A DNA stretch of 64,000 bases, from contig NZ_AEWH01000063.1 in NCBI RefSeq assembly GCF_000190475.1, positions 28,684-92,683 of the forward strand, in the 5' to 3' direction. Positions 37,701 to 45,400 of this stretch are shown here, piece after piece (the stretch's first letter is position 1; each line of letters begins with the position of its first letter). The DNA is from Ornithinibacillus scapharcae TW25 (lineage in GTDB: Bacteria; Bacillota; Bacilli; Bacillales; Amphibacillaceae). Below the pieces are notes generated by a model. It saw only the letters and a program-made list of their open reading frames with translations, was not told where the DNA came from and made no database searches. The position numbers and the translations under genes were made by a program.

Positions 37701-37791
37701 ATCCAGAGTACATTCCTGAAACAACAATAATAATTGTTAATAGCCATACTGCTAATTTGTTCTTTAAGACAAAATTAACAAAACCTTTCAC
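34705..37791 (-). CDS. RND-superfamily efflux pump, SwrC/AcrB type
   Basis: 1028 residues starting at GTG behind TAGGTGTTAAT. Twelve membrane helices in two homologous halves, each with a large extracellular loop: helix 1 KNKLAVWLLTIIIVVSGMY; the TM4 region includes TLGAITVAIGRVIDDSIVVVEN, where the proton-relay Asp pair sits; the second half has LMLIGIVVTNAIVLVDR. B. subtilis SwrC (YerP, about 1065 aa) is the closest known type and exports surfactin, bile-salt-like and drug compounds. The divergent TetR gene (37897) and the palindrome between them suggest repression of the pump until its substrate is present. Confidence 0.87.
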   Translation of the reverse strand: MKGFVNFVLKNKLAVWLLTIIIVVSGMYSGSRMKTEMIPDISIPYLMVTGVYPGATPEKVMEEVSIPIEKVVENLEDVNAVYSNSYANMASIQVEYNYGIDMDEAKRALDSALDNVSLPEDAQEPTITAISMDMMPVVVLSVSNENGDIVDLTSTVEEIIVPKLEKLDGVASATITGQHIEEIELRYDEARMAELGITEDDVKQMIQASDMAISLGLYEFEKGEQAVALDGKFMSEDELKDMLIPVTPSETQPLPFVKLSDIATVETIGKVQSVSRTNGEDAIAIQIVKGQEANTVDVVNEVKNLMEEEEKNIEGLVVDVSLDQGEPIEDSVATMVEKAVFGGLIAVLIILLFLRDFKSTIISIISIPVSLFIALMLLNWLDITLNIMTLGAITVAIGRVIDDSIVVVENIYRRLHLKEEKLTGRALVREATLEMFKPIASSTLVTVAVFAPLIFVGGMVGELFMPFALTMTFALGGSLLVAITIVPALSHFLFKKKLYSEKTEMKHKEVGKLANWYKGVLRWTLNHKIVTSIVAIIMLVGSLALMPLIGFSFLGSEEEKVMYLTYTPATGELPEETLENVSAVEEEMLNRKDIDIVQVSITDNDPQAAMMMAGGGGGALMYLIFDPDMEDFPEVREEIEDYVFNIGQSGEWKSQNFSTMSLASNELSYTLYSEDLDKLNEAVASVEKVMQETDGLEDVSSSKEEAYVEYTFKVDQEELLQYGLTTGQIFMVLNPNRTEDILTTIEKDGNALNVTVKHDEEINQPKSIDELLDTEVQTALGTTMPLSELVTVEEGTTLNTLARSEGEYYATVTGTIADDDISKASAEVDEAISELEFPKGVTTGVAGVTADMEETFTQLGFAMIAAVLIVYFILVVTFGEGLAPFAILFSLPFAVIGSFVGLLIAGETISVTVMMGLLMLIGIVVTNAIVLVDRIIHMEREGMVMREAILEAGATRLRPILMTAIATIGALVPMLFGSAGGGLISKGLAITVIGGLASSTLLTLIVVPIVYEFLSKIFKKNRKEIQGN

Positions 37792-37840
37792 ATTAACACC
37801 TACCCTATATTGACTTTATAAACTCATTCCTCTATACTAA

Positions 37841-37854
37841 TGACCAATCGGTCA
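37841..37854. promoter_or_regulatory. TetR-type operator
   Basis: TGACC and GGTCA (arms 37841-37845 and 37850-37854) flank a 4-base centre between the divergent pump and regulator genes. This is a typical TetR-family site; it adjoins TATACT (about 37833) and a -10-like box. Confidence 0.6.
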
Positions 37855-37896
37855 ATTTGTCAACTATATAAGAGATAAATTAGGAGAAAATTTACA

Positions 37897-38724
37897 ATGA
37901 GTAAAAAACAATTAATTATGGACAGAGCTCTTGAGCTCTTTGCAAACCAGGGATTTGAAGCTACTTCCGTACAGCAAATAACTGATCATTGCGGTATATC
38001 GAAGGGTGCCTTTTACTTATCTTTCAAATCAAAGGACGAACTTATACTTGAAATCATCAATCATTTTATTCAACAAATCACCGTTGACATTGACTACGCA
38101 GTCAATCATTCTAAACCTGATGAGAAACTGTATCATTTTTTTCATACAACCTTTCATGCGTTTTGCGAACATGCCGATTTTGCTAAACTACTTATGAAGG
38201 AACACGCGCATTCTTTTAATGAAAAACTTTTAGAGAAATTACATGACTATGATCAACGAACAGATCAAATATTATTATCCATGTTAGAAACGGTATATGG
38301 AGACAAGATTGATCACATAAAATATGATTTGATCTTTTCCATCAAAGGGTTAATTAATGGCTATTTAAATTTCCTATTGTTTAGCCAACATCAATTTGAT
38401 GTAGATTTAGTAGCTAAGTCCCTTGTAGAAAAAACAAATCTATTAGCTAGGCATGTAACCATACCATTTATTACGAATAAATATGAAAATATGTTTCAAA
38501 AAAATTTTCATGGAAAAATGGATAAACATGATCTACTTCAGTTAATTGCTACGGCAATAGATGAATCCGATATCATTATTGAACAAGAATCTTTAATCCT
38601 ATTAAAAGAACAGATTATCGAGCCTACCTTTAACAAAACAATCCTACTAGGACTAATTGAAAACATCCGAAACAACCCCCAACACAAATGGCTCGCATAC
38701 AACCTAAAAGAATACTTTAATTGA
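37897..38724 (+). CDS. TetR-family repressor of the RND pump
   Basis: 275 residues with RBS TTAGGAGAAAATTTACA. The N-terminal HTH is MSKKQLIMDRALELFANQGFEATSVQQITDHCGISKGAFYLSFKSKDEL, a canonical TetR domain. A C-terminal ligand domain of about 220 residues follows, longer than most. The gene is divergent from the pump with a palindrome in between, and by analogy with yerO-yerP in B. subtilis it should repress both. The ligand is unknown. An imperfect palindromic repeat follows the stop codon at 38725. Confidence 0.85.
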   Translation: MSKKQLIMDRALELFANQGFEATSVQQITDHCGISKGAFYLSFKSKDELILEIINHFIQQITVDIDYAVNHSKPDEKLYHFFHTTFHAFCEHADFAKLLMKEHAHSFNEKLLEKLHDYDQRTDQILLSMLETVYGDKIDHIKYDLIFSIKGLINGYLNFLLFSQHQFDVDLVAKSLVEKTNLLARHVTIPFITNKYENMFQKNFHGKMDKHDLLQLIATAIDESDIIIEQESLILLKEQIIEPTFNKTILLGLIENIRNNPQHKWLAYNLKEYFN

Positions 38725-38754
38725 TGGTACAGTGGGACCTGTCCCCCTGTACCA
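38725..38754. repeat. dispersed palindromic repeat, copy 1
   Basis: TGGTACAG and CTGTACCA arms enclose a GGGAC-CT-GTCCC core, a 30-bp near-perfect dyad directly after the TetR stop codon. Related copies are at 39645, 39698 and 41219. Confidence 0.7.
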
Positions 38755-38771
38755 CATAAGGAGAGGATAGT

Positions 38772-39641
38772 ATGACAATTTCAGAAGGTTTTATTCCAGT
38801 AACAGGTGGGAACGTATGGTATCAAAAACATGACAACCAGACAAATAACGCACCCGTCATTATCTTACATGGTGGACCTGGGTCGTCACATTGGTCATTA
38901 CAGGGGTTGCGAGAATTAGCAGATGTTAGGCCAGTTGTTTTATATGATCAATTAGGGTGTGGAAAATCTGATCGTCCAACAGATTCATCCCTGTGGAATA
39001 TTGACCGTTTTGTTGAGGAATTGAAGCAACTGACAGAAGGTCTTGGTTTAGAAGAATTTCACCTACTCGGGCATTCATGGGGAACAACACTTGCAGCTGC
39101 GTATTACTTAAAAAACCCTACAGGAGTTCAAAGCATCATTTTTTCTAGTCCTTGTCTGAGTGCACCGTTATGGGCGGAAGATCAAAAGAAAAATTTAAAG
39201 AAGCTTCCAATAGACATCCAAAGAACGATTCAAGAATGTGAAGAAAATGGGAATACGGATTCCAAAGAATATAAAGAAGCTACTAACGTTTTCAACAACC
39301 ACTTTGTATGTAGATTACCAGAATATGAAAGACCTGCTTTCCTGAAAGAAGGGGCAGCATATAAGAACACGGAAATTTATAATATTATGTGGGGCTCATC
39401 AGAATTTGATGTTGCAGGAAACCTAAAAAACTTTGACTGTACACAAGAATTACATAAGATATCGATTCCAACATTATATACTTGCGGCCGATATGATGAA
39501 GCTACACCAGAATCTACAAAATATTTTAGCACTCTTACACCCAATAGTAATTACCATGTGTTTGAAAATAGTGCACATATGCCATACATTGAAGAGCCAG
39601 ACCAGTATTTAAACATTATAAAAGAATTTCTGCGTTCCTAG
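38772..39641 (+). CDS. pip: proline iminopeptidase, alpha/beta hydrolase
   Basis: 289 residues with RBS AGGAGAGG. S33 family: oxyanion HGGPGSSH (34-41), then VVLYDQLGCGKSDRP, nucleophile elbow GHSWGTT and a late acid/His pair CGRYDEATPES and NSAHMPYIEEPDQY. The enzyme removes N-terminal proline from peptides in the cytoplasm. The gene is bracketed by palindromic repeats (copies at 38725 and 39645), which probably also act as terminators. Monocistronic. Confidence 0.85.
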   Translation: MTISEGFIPVTGGNVWYQKHDNQTNNAPVIILHGGPGSSHWSLQGLRELADVRPVVLYDQLGCGKSDRPTDSSLWNIDRFVEELKQLTEGLGLEEFHLLGHSWGTTLAAAYYLKNPTGVQSIIFSSPCLSAPLWAEDQKKNLKKLPIDIQRTIQECEENGNTDSKEYKEATNVFNNHFVCRLPEYERPAFLKEGAAYKNTEIYNIMWGSSEFDVAGNLKNFDCTQELHKISIPTLYTCGRYDEATPESTKYFSTLTPNSNYHVFENSAHMPYIEEPDQYLNIIKEFLRS

Positions 39642-39644
39642 GTT

Positions 39645-39673
39645 TGGGACATGGGGACAGGTCCCTTGTCCCA
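39645..39673. repeat. dispersed palindromic repeat, copy 2
   Basis: TGGGACA and TGTCCCA arms around GGGGAC-AG-GTCCC, just after the pip stop codon. A second unit follows 24 bases later. Confidence 0.7.
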
Positions 39674-39697
39674 CTCTCTCCCAATTCACCCTACTCC

Positions 39698-39726
39698 TGG
39701 GACAAGGGACCCGTCCCCGTGTACCA
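39698..39726. repeat. dispersed palindromic repeat, copy 3
   Basis: TGGGACA, then GGGAC-CC-GTCCC, then GTGTACCA. It ends at the stop codon side of the minus-strand gene at 39727, so it may be the terminator of both flanking genes. Confidence 0.7.
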
Positions 39727-40266
39727 CTATAGTTTCTTATATTTATGTATCAAGAATAGAAGCATGATTTCTAATACAAGGCTTCCTATCACTAATATAA
39801 TGACTATAGTTAACAAGAAGTCCGTTGGGATGTTCATCCCAATCCAACCAAACAATTGTATTCCTAACATGATCACTAAATAGAAAGTAGAAAATTTTCT
39901 CGTCCAATCATTTAGTTCCGTCACTGCTAGTCTATTGGATATTGCTAGCATCAACTGAAAAACATAGAATACTAAAATAATTTTCAACAGCCCCATGATT
40001 GATTCATAAATTGACCATGCAGTCAGATATTGAACCTCATTCATATCATTCTGGGAAATAAAAACACTTGGTATGGAGAGTATCATTAATAATAATGCCC
40101 AATTTTTTGCTCTATTTCCGATAGGATAGTCACTAACGAGACTTGATACTCCAGAATATATTAAAAAATATCCAACTGGATCAGGTAACACATCAATAAA
40201 AATAAAATGAACCTCCAGAAAAACTAACAAATATCCCCAAAATATTTTCCTAAATGCTGAACCCAT
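39727..40266 (-). CDS. polytopic membrane protein, unknown
   Basis: The start is ATG 40266 (MGSAFRKIFWGYLL), with GGCGGTGA as RBS; a GTG at 40275 overlaps it. The roughly 180-residue product has five or six hydrophobic helices (WGYLLVFLEVHFIFIDVLPDPVGYFLIYSG at the start; LLTIVIILVIGSLVLEIMLLFLI at the end). The early VLPDPVGYFLIY motif is characteristic but I do not know a function for it. It overlaps or closely follows the end of the upstream gene 40319, so the two are probably cotranscribed. Confidence 0.65.
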   Translation of the reverse strand: MGSAFRKIFWGYLLVFLEVHFIFIDVLPDPVGYFLIYSGVSSLVSDYPIGNRAKNWALLLMILSIPSVFISQNDMNEVQYLTAWSIYESIMGLLKIILVFYVFQLMLAISNRLAVTELNDWTRKFSTFYLVIMLGIQLFGWIGMNIPTDFLLTIVIILVIGSLVLEIMLLFLIHKYKKL

Positions 40267-40318
40267 TCTATTCACCGCCCATTTTTTTCATGGAGGATCT
40301 CTTGAAATGTCTCTTGGT

Positions 40319-41205
40319 CTAAAAACATTTCCCTCCACCAATATAAGACTTCGCAATAAATTCATCACCGTCAACTGTCCTACCTTGAATCGATAATGGA
40401 AATTCATAGACTTCTTTAATACTTGGATTAGTTTGCGTATACACTCGTAATCCTTCCCCTTGTTTCATTTGAAATGGAAAGATATCTTTTTGAAGAAAGA
40501 ACCCATTCGCCATCTTAAAACTATTATATTCGTTCTCCTCTAACCATTTTGGGCCATTGGGATTGTCATCCTTCAAACTATTATCACTAGTTCCAATTTT
40601 AACAGCTAAGTAATCATCACCTATAATATCAGCGAAGGGATAATATATGTCTGTTATTTCTAGTGTTTTGATGACCTTAAAAGAGGTCGTGTTATCCCCA
40701 TTCGTACTTCCAGAACTGGAATAGCTACGGAGAGCATCCTTATTAGAAGCACTAATGACTTGAGAGATGATTACCTGACCGATTGGAACAGTGTCTGTTT
40801 CCCCATTCGTATACATCACTTCCATCGTATCGAAACTCCAGGATTGACTATCGTCAAACGGGATATTTTCAGAGGGAAACTCTACAATTTGGGAAATCAA
40901 ATAATGATGGGTAAATTCTTGATGAGGGCTAAAGAGATGTTCAGAATCCCATAATCCTCCTGCATAATGTATTGGGTAACCTTGTACATCCCCAATCGTA
41001 ACATAACTTATTTGTGCTGGATTTTGTTTATTTGTAATATAGTAAAATGATATTTGAACTGGTTGATTCTCATTATAATTATCTATAGCAAGATAGTGAT
41101 CAAGAAATATAGGTTTCTCTAATTGTTTAGAATGGAAAAACAAATAGTTACCAATCATACCTACTAGGACAGCAGCTATACAAATCCAAAAAACTTATCC
41201 TTCAT
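40319..41205 (-). pseudogene. secreted or anchored protein, unknown; N-terminal frameshift
   Basis: ATG 41205 follows TGGGGGATTGT, but its frame reads MKDKFFGFV then stop. One more T in the T6 run (41188-41193) gives MKDKFFWICIAAVLVGM, a membrane anchor, joined to the long frame ending at 40319. The soluble part (about 275 residues) is beta-rich (PVQISFYYITNKQNPAQISYVTIGD; GYPIHYAGGLWDSEHLF). At the 3' end, one extra T in another T5 run would extend the protein to TGA 40272 (about 16 more residues), abutting the next gene. Family not recognised. Both losses are homopolymer single bases. Confidence 0.6.
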
Positions 41206-41218
41206 ACAATCCCCCACT

Positions 41219-41239
41219 TGGGACCTGTCCCCTGTACCA
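41219..41239. repeat. dispersed palindromic repeat, copy 4 (half unit)
   Basis: TGGGACCTGTCCCC followed by TGTACCA. It resembles the right part of copy 1. Its right end abuts the stop codon of the epimerase gene at 41244. Confidence 0.65.
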
Positions 41240-41243
41240 CCGC

Positions 41244-42110
41244 TTATTTGGCTAAATAAGTGACTAGGTCTGGTAGCCAATCTTCTAAATTGGTAAAGGT
41301 GTATCCTAATTTCGTAGCTTTTTCATTACTCATACTCCATGTTTCCGTTATCGCATATGGTGATTCGGATTTCTCCTCAGTTGTAATGATTGCATTTTTT
41401 CCGGTCTTTTTTTCGATTAATTTCAATAGGTTACCCATTGTTATAAATCCATTTGCACATACATTGATAGGCCCGGTAAAATCAATATTTGCTACCCAAG
41501 CAAGAAAATCTCCTGCTTCTTTTTGATGCACAAAACACATCTCCGCTTCTAGATTCGGTAAAAAAACCTCTTTACCTTCTTTTACATAATTCACGTAATG
41601 CAAGAGTCTTTCCGTGTAGTCTTGTTCACCAAGTACAATCGGAATACGCATCGCTACAACCGGAAAATCCGTTCTTTGGAAGAAAAAACTCTCCGCTTGT
41701 CTTTTCCCTTCTTGGTATGAGACATCCTGTCGGTCTACCATTTTTAGCTCATATGTATACGGGTCAAATACATCTTCACCCATGTTTGTACCATAGTCAT
41801 AAACCGATAAGGTGGAGGTAAATACGTAACGCTTCATCTTACCTGATAATGTATTCGCTATTATCTCGGCATCAGTTGATGAAAAACATAATTGATCAAA
41901 TACAACATCCCATTCTCGTCCTTCAACCGCGGCTCTAACGGAATCCTCATCAAAGCGATCAACCTTTAACCGTTCCACACGATTTCCAAATGGATCTTCA
42001 CTGCTTTGCCTTGTTGCAACTGTCACCTTAACCCCCTCGGCAATTAACCTTTCAATTAAATTAACCCCAAAAAACCTGGTACCACCAAGCACAAGTGCTG
42101 TCTTCATCAT
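41244..42110 (-). CDS. NAD-dependent epimerase/dehydratase-family protein (atypical SDR)
   Basis: 288 residues. Rossmann motif near the N-terminus: ALVLGGTRFFGVNLIERL (5-22). Then a VVFDQLCFSSTDAEII segment, YVFTSTLSVYDYG and an atypical active-site region with Tyr but no clear YxxxK, then MRIPIVLGEQDYTERL. This pattern fits the atypical SDR (a5) group, related to isoflavone-reductase-like or NmrA-like proteins. The substrate is unknown. RBS GGGGGAAGCG. Confidence 0.8.
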   Translation of the reverse strand: MMKTALVLGGTRFFGVNLIERLIAEGVKVTVATRQSSEDPFGNRVERLKVDRFDEDSVRAAVEGREWDVVFDQLCFSSTDAEIIANTLSGKMKRYVFTSTLSVYDYGTNMGEDVFDPYTYELKMVDRQDVSYQEGKRQAESFFFQRTDFPVVAMRIPIVLGEQDYTERLLHYVNYVKEGKEVFLPNLEAEMCFVHQKEAGDFLAWVANIDFTGPINVCANGFITMGNLLKLIEKKTGKNAIITTEEKSESPYAITETWSMSNEKATKLGYTFTNLEDWLPDLVTYLAK

Positions 42111-42195
42111 CGCTTCCCCCTTTAAATTATAAGCCTAGAACTTTATTATGAAATACAACGAAAGAATCTTCAAGCTACTCTTTAACAAAAAGAAA

Positions 42196-42220
42196 AAACT
42201 CCTCACATATGGAGAAGTTT
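42196..42220 (-). terminator. terminator of 55-aa gene
   Basis: AACTCCTC and GAGAAGTT form the stem around ACATATG; minus strand continues into T6. Confidence 0.6.
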
Positions 42221-42386
42221 AACTTGCTTTCTTACTACGTAGAAATGGTATCGAAAAGTACATTTTAACGGATTCTGTTTTCTTCCTTTTCTCCCTTGAT
42301 TTCTTAGCTAAATTTGCCTGTATGGCATAGCGTCTCATTTCCATCATTTTCATTTCTACCGCCGTACGATTTATTTGATGTAACAT
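42219..42386 (-). CDS. small basic protein (55 aa), unknown
   Basis: ATG 42386 follows GAGGAGGAAATAAAC, a strong RBS. The product MLHQINRTAVEMKMMEMRRY is amphipathic and rich in Met, Arg and Lys, followed by KKSREKRKKTESV and a hydrophobic YFSIPFL near the C-terminus. No family recognised. It has its own terminator. It could be a spore or stress miniprotein, but nothing fixes that. Confidence 0.6.
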   Translation of the reverse strand: MLHQINRTAVEMKMMEMRRYAIQANLAKKSREKRKKTESVKMYFSIPFLRSKKAS

Positions 42387-42475
42387 GTTTATTTCCTCCT
42401 CTTGTTCTTCTTACTTCCATCATACTCATTTGATCACTTCAAAACCTCGGGACCGCGACTGATATTTAAACACAA

Positions 42476-42504
42476 AAAATCCCTACTGTAAGAGTAGGGA
42501 TTTT
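42476..42504 (-). terminator. terminator of MarR-MFS operon
   Basis: AAAATCCCTACT (42476-42487) and AGTAGGGATTTT (42493-42504), perfect 12-bp stem. Confidence 0.85.
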
Positions 42505-42535
42505 AAGACTTGAGACTGATACAGATTAGAACTGA

Positions 42536-43746
42536 CTACATATTCTGAGCAGTTGCCTGTTGTTTAACGGACATCTTCTTTTGTTGCCAAGACTGTTGGA
42601 ATAAGAATAATCCAAGAACAAATAGTAATAATACCGCACATACGATATATAATACTTGGAAATTAAACATTGCTACAATCATACCAAGAAGGTAGGATCC
42701 TGTTGCAATCCCAATATCCCAGAAAATGTAGAAAGTCGCTGTTGCATGTCCACTTCTACCAGGACCGCCTGCTTGAATACACATTGTCTGGAAACTAGGA
42801 AGCAAAGAACCACTTCCTAAACCAATAATTCCAGCTGCAACTAGGAACATCCATGGCGAGCTACTCAAGCCCAATATAACCAAACCACCACTAAAAATGA
42901 TTAAACATGGGATAATAACATACTTTGGTCCTTTTACATCAAATAATTGACCAAGTGATGGACGAGCAAGAATCATCACTACTGCAAATACAACAAAGAA
43001 ATAACTTGCTACATGTGCGAAACCATTTGTATTTGCATACACACTAACATAAGACAGGATACTAGAATATGCGACACCCACGAACAGACTAATAACAGCA
43101 ATAGGTAAAGCTTTAACTTCTATCAAACTATGAATGGAAAACTTCCTCTTAGGAGCTTCCCTAACTTGTAAAACCATTTCAGGAACCTTCACTTGTAGTG
43201 CACAGATTATACTAACTAACATGATAATACTTAAAAGTACGAATAGCATTTTAAATGAGATGAATTGAATGAGTGTTAATCCTAAGAAAGGACCGACCAC
43301 CATCGCAATATTCGTTGCCATTGCAAAATATCCAAGCCCTGCCCCTTTTCGATCATCTGGAACAACATCTGCTGCTATTGCACTAGCTACAGTGGTTAAA
43401 ACGCCAAATGATAAACCATGAATAAATCTCAAAGTCAATAAACCTGTAAAACTATCCATTACAAAATAAAAAACATGGTACCAGTAAATAGCACCGCGCT
43501 CCACATTAACGTTTTCTTTTTGCCTAGCTTTTCGATAATACTTCCAGAAATAGGTCGCATAATGATGGCCGCAATCAGCATGATCGTAACAAGTAAACCA
43601 CCTTCTGCTTCCGTGCCATTTAACTCTTGAATCACATATATGGGTAATGTTGTAAGTAATGTATAAAAACCAATAAATACAATAAATTGCGTTAATGCTA
43701 TATTAACAAAATCTTTTGTCCAAATTTTACTTTTATGTTCTGCCAT
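42536..43746 (-). pseudogene. MFS drug transporter, frameshifted
   Basis: The first part (43746-43459) holds MAEHKSKIWTKDFVNIALTQFIV, TM1, TM2 and the loop motif KLGKKKTLMWSAVLFTGTMFF. The second frame (from about 43480) starts FVMDSFTGLLTLRFIHGLSFGVLTTVAS and continues to 42536. One extra T in the T6 run near 43468-43473 joins them as TGTMFFYFVMDS, giving a normal 12-helix MFS of about 400 residues. The protein resembles quinolone or multidrug pumps of the YwfA/YdgK type. It is encoded after a MarR repressor on the same strand (16 bases). The indel is likely an artefact. Confidence 0.8.
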
Positions 43747-43761
43747 GATGTATACCCTCTC

Positions 43762-44163
43762 CTATTGAATCTTTTCTAATAGATATAATAATGTCTCCTT
43801 CTCTTTCGTTGATAAGTTCTTTAACATCTTTTCCTCATGCTTCGATACTAGTTGTTCAATTGCTATATACTTCTCTTTAGCTTCTGCCGTTAATTCTATT
43901 AACCGCTCACGTCGGTCCTTACCAGCTATTCTACTAACCCACCCATTCTCTTCCATTCTTTTAACGGTCCGTGTAATGGTCGGTGCATTGACGTGAAAAT
44001 AATTCATAATATCGCTCTGTGTCTTTGGTCCATTTTTAGATAAGTAATACATAATAGACCATTGCGCTTGGTATAAGCCATGCTGTTGTAGCGTATCATT
44101 TAGGTGTTTACTAATGTAACGAACACGCTGGTTCATCAAATGAATGACATCCTGGTTTAACAT
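43762..44163 (-). CDS. MarR-family regulator
   Basis: 133 residues, RBS GGAGGGGCGAA. Winged helix with recognition segment YFHVNAPTITRTVKRMEENGWV, followed by wing GKDRRERLIELTAEAKEKY, and flanking dimerisation helices. It forms an operon with the MFS pump (start of MFS 16 bases downstream) and probably represses it and itself through the perfect palindrome at 44178. The ligand is unknown. Confidence 0.87.
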   Translation of the reverse strand: MLNQDVIHLMNQRVRYISKHLNDTLQQHGLYQAQWSIMYYLSKNGPKTQSDIMNYFHVNAPTITRTVKRMEENGWVSRIAGKDRRERLIELTAEAKEKYIAIEQLVSKHEEKMLKNLSTKEKETLLYLLEKIQ

Positions 44164-44177
44164 TTCGCCCCTCCAAT

Positions 44178-44195
44178 TACTTACCTAGGTAAGTA
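44178..44195. promoter_or_regulatory. MarR operator, 18-bp perfect palindrome
   Basis: TACTTACCT and AGGTAAGTA form an uninterrupted 18-bp dyad 15 bases upstream of the MarR start codon. TTACCTAGGTAA-like dyads are typical of MarR-family autoregulation. Confidence 0.65.
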
Positions 44196-44411
44196 TTTTT
44201 TTGCATAAGTTATATAATACTCCTTTTCCTCATGTTAGTAAAGTATTTCTTAAAAAACCACTGTGAAGAGACAATTCGTCCACAGGCATTCCTGATGATA
44301 GGCCACTTTCAACAAAACTAGTTCTTTTTCTTTACACAATACGACAAACTTTATAGAAAATATCTGTTATCATGGTGAAAATAATGAAAAAATAGAGTTG
44401 GGAGAGGCGAC

Positions 44412-45239
44412 ATGGAGAGAATTCTTAGACTTTTTAAGACGCATACGGACTTTTCCGATGACAAACAATCGACTATTGTAGAATATGAACATACTGACCT
44501 TTACTTTTACCGTTTTATCGGTGGTAATCCTAGTGAGACAGAGGATCTACGTAACAAATTATTATCATTTAGAGAAAAAATGCCGCTACTCATCGGTGTC
44601 TTTCGCTTTCCATTTCGCTTTGAAGGTAAACGAAGGCAGATGACGGCAAGAGAACAATACTTTCTAATGAAAGATATCTGTGATGCAGTTATTTTCTTTG
44701 ACAGTGATGGGTTAATGGAAACGATCGACCCCACTACTCCAATCCATCAAGCACAAGCAGCTTTCGAAAGGATAGAAAATCAAACCATTCACGGATTACT
44801 CGAAATGATTGATGAAACAGGGAAAATCAATATCGATTACCAAGACATCAAGACGTTCATAAATCGGAATAAAGGCCCACTATTTTTACATACGTTTGAG
44901 GGAAGCGATTTTGACGAACCTCTAAAATATTTAATTGCTACACCTTACTTACCAAAAGACTTTACAGAAGCTGAACAATTAATTATTAATATCGGTTATA
45001 CAAGGGAAGTGGATATGGAAGCTTTCAAACAAATCAACCTGAGGCTTAATGACCTATTCGATAAAGCTGATTTATTTAAAATTGGGACATATCTAATGGA
45101 CGAGCCTGGTCGGTTATTTAAAATTAGTCTTTTAGTAAATGGTATTGAAGACCCTGTTGAAGCTCCTCTGCCTCCGAATAAAAAACCATACACCAAATAT
45201 AAAAATTTTATAAAAAAATGGATGTCTCAGACACGGTAA
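44412..45239 (+). CDS. degenerate FtsZ/tubulin-like protein without GTP-binding half
   Basis: 275 residues with RBS GGGAGAGGCGAC. By eye, residues 58-240 align with the C-terminal half of FtsZ: LLIGVFRFPFRFEGKRRQ (59-76) with FtsZ LTVGVVTRPFTFEGRKRQ; then LMETIDPTTPIHQAQAAF with ILEIVDKNTPMLEAFREA; then KINIDYQDIKTFI with LINLDFADVKTIM, and EPLKYLIATPYLP with AAKKAISSPLLEA. The T7-loop catalytic pattern NxDxxD survives as Asn140, Asp142, Asp145. The FtsZ N-terminal GTPase domain, including the GGGTGTG tubulin signature, is absent: the corresponding position reads FIGGNPSETEDL and only about 35 residues precede it. The C-terminal FtsZ-partner peptide is also absent. Such a protein could contact an FtsZ subunit through the T7 side but cannot bind GTP itself. 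Single-gene unit. Confidence 0.75.
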   Translation: MERILRLFKTHTDFSDDKQSTIVEYEHTDLYFYRFIGGNPSETEDLRNKLLSFREKMPLLIGVFRFPFRFEGKRRQMTAREQYFLMKDICDAVIFFDSDGLMETIDPTTPIHQAQAAFERIENQTIHGLLEMIDETGKINIDYQDIKTFINRNKGPLFLHTFEGSDFDEPLKYLIATPYLPKDFTEAEQLIINIGYTREVDMEAFKQINLRLNDLFDKADLFKIGTYLMDEPGRLFKISLLVNGIEDPVEAPLPPNKKPYTKYKNFIKKWMSQTR

Positions 45240-45400
45240 GTTAAAAAGGTGGTGCTCTTGTGGCACCTCCATGTATATATTGTTATGATTACACCTAACA
45301 ACCCACTTATCCCCGTTAATATATTCCACAGCCATACACAAATAACGGATACATGAATTCACTAATCCCGTCCAAACTAAAACGTAAGGGAGGGATTCCT

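Noticed and set aside
38725-41239. Palindromic copies taken as a CRISPR array
   Set aside because: Spacing is irregular (24 to 1500 bases), copies differ, and genes lie between them; no cas gene is present.
44507-44734. Minus-strand frames inside the FtsZ-like gene
   Set aside because: No RBS and opposite a long, well-formed plus-strand gene.
44412-45239. Complete FtsZ or TubZ gene
   Set aside because: The product is 275 aa and lacks the N-terminal GTPase signature; the upstream 247 bases hold no matching frame.
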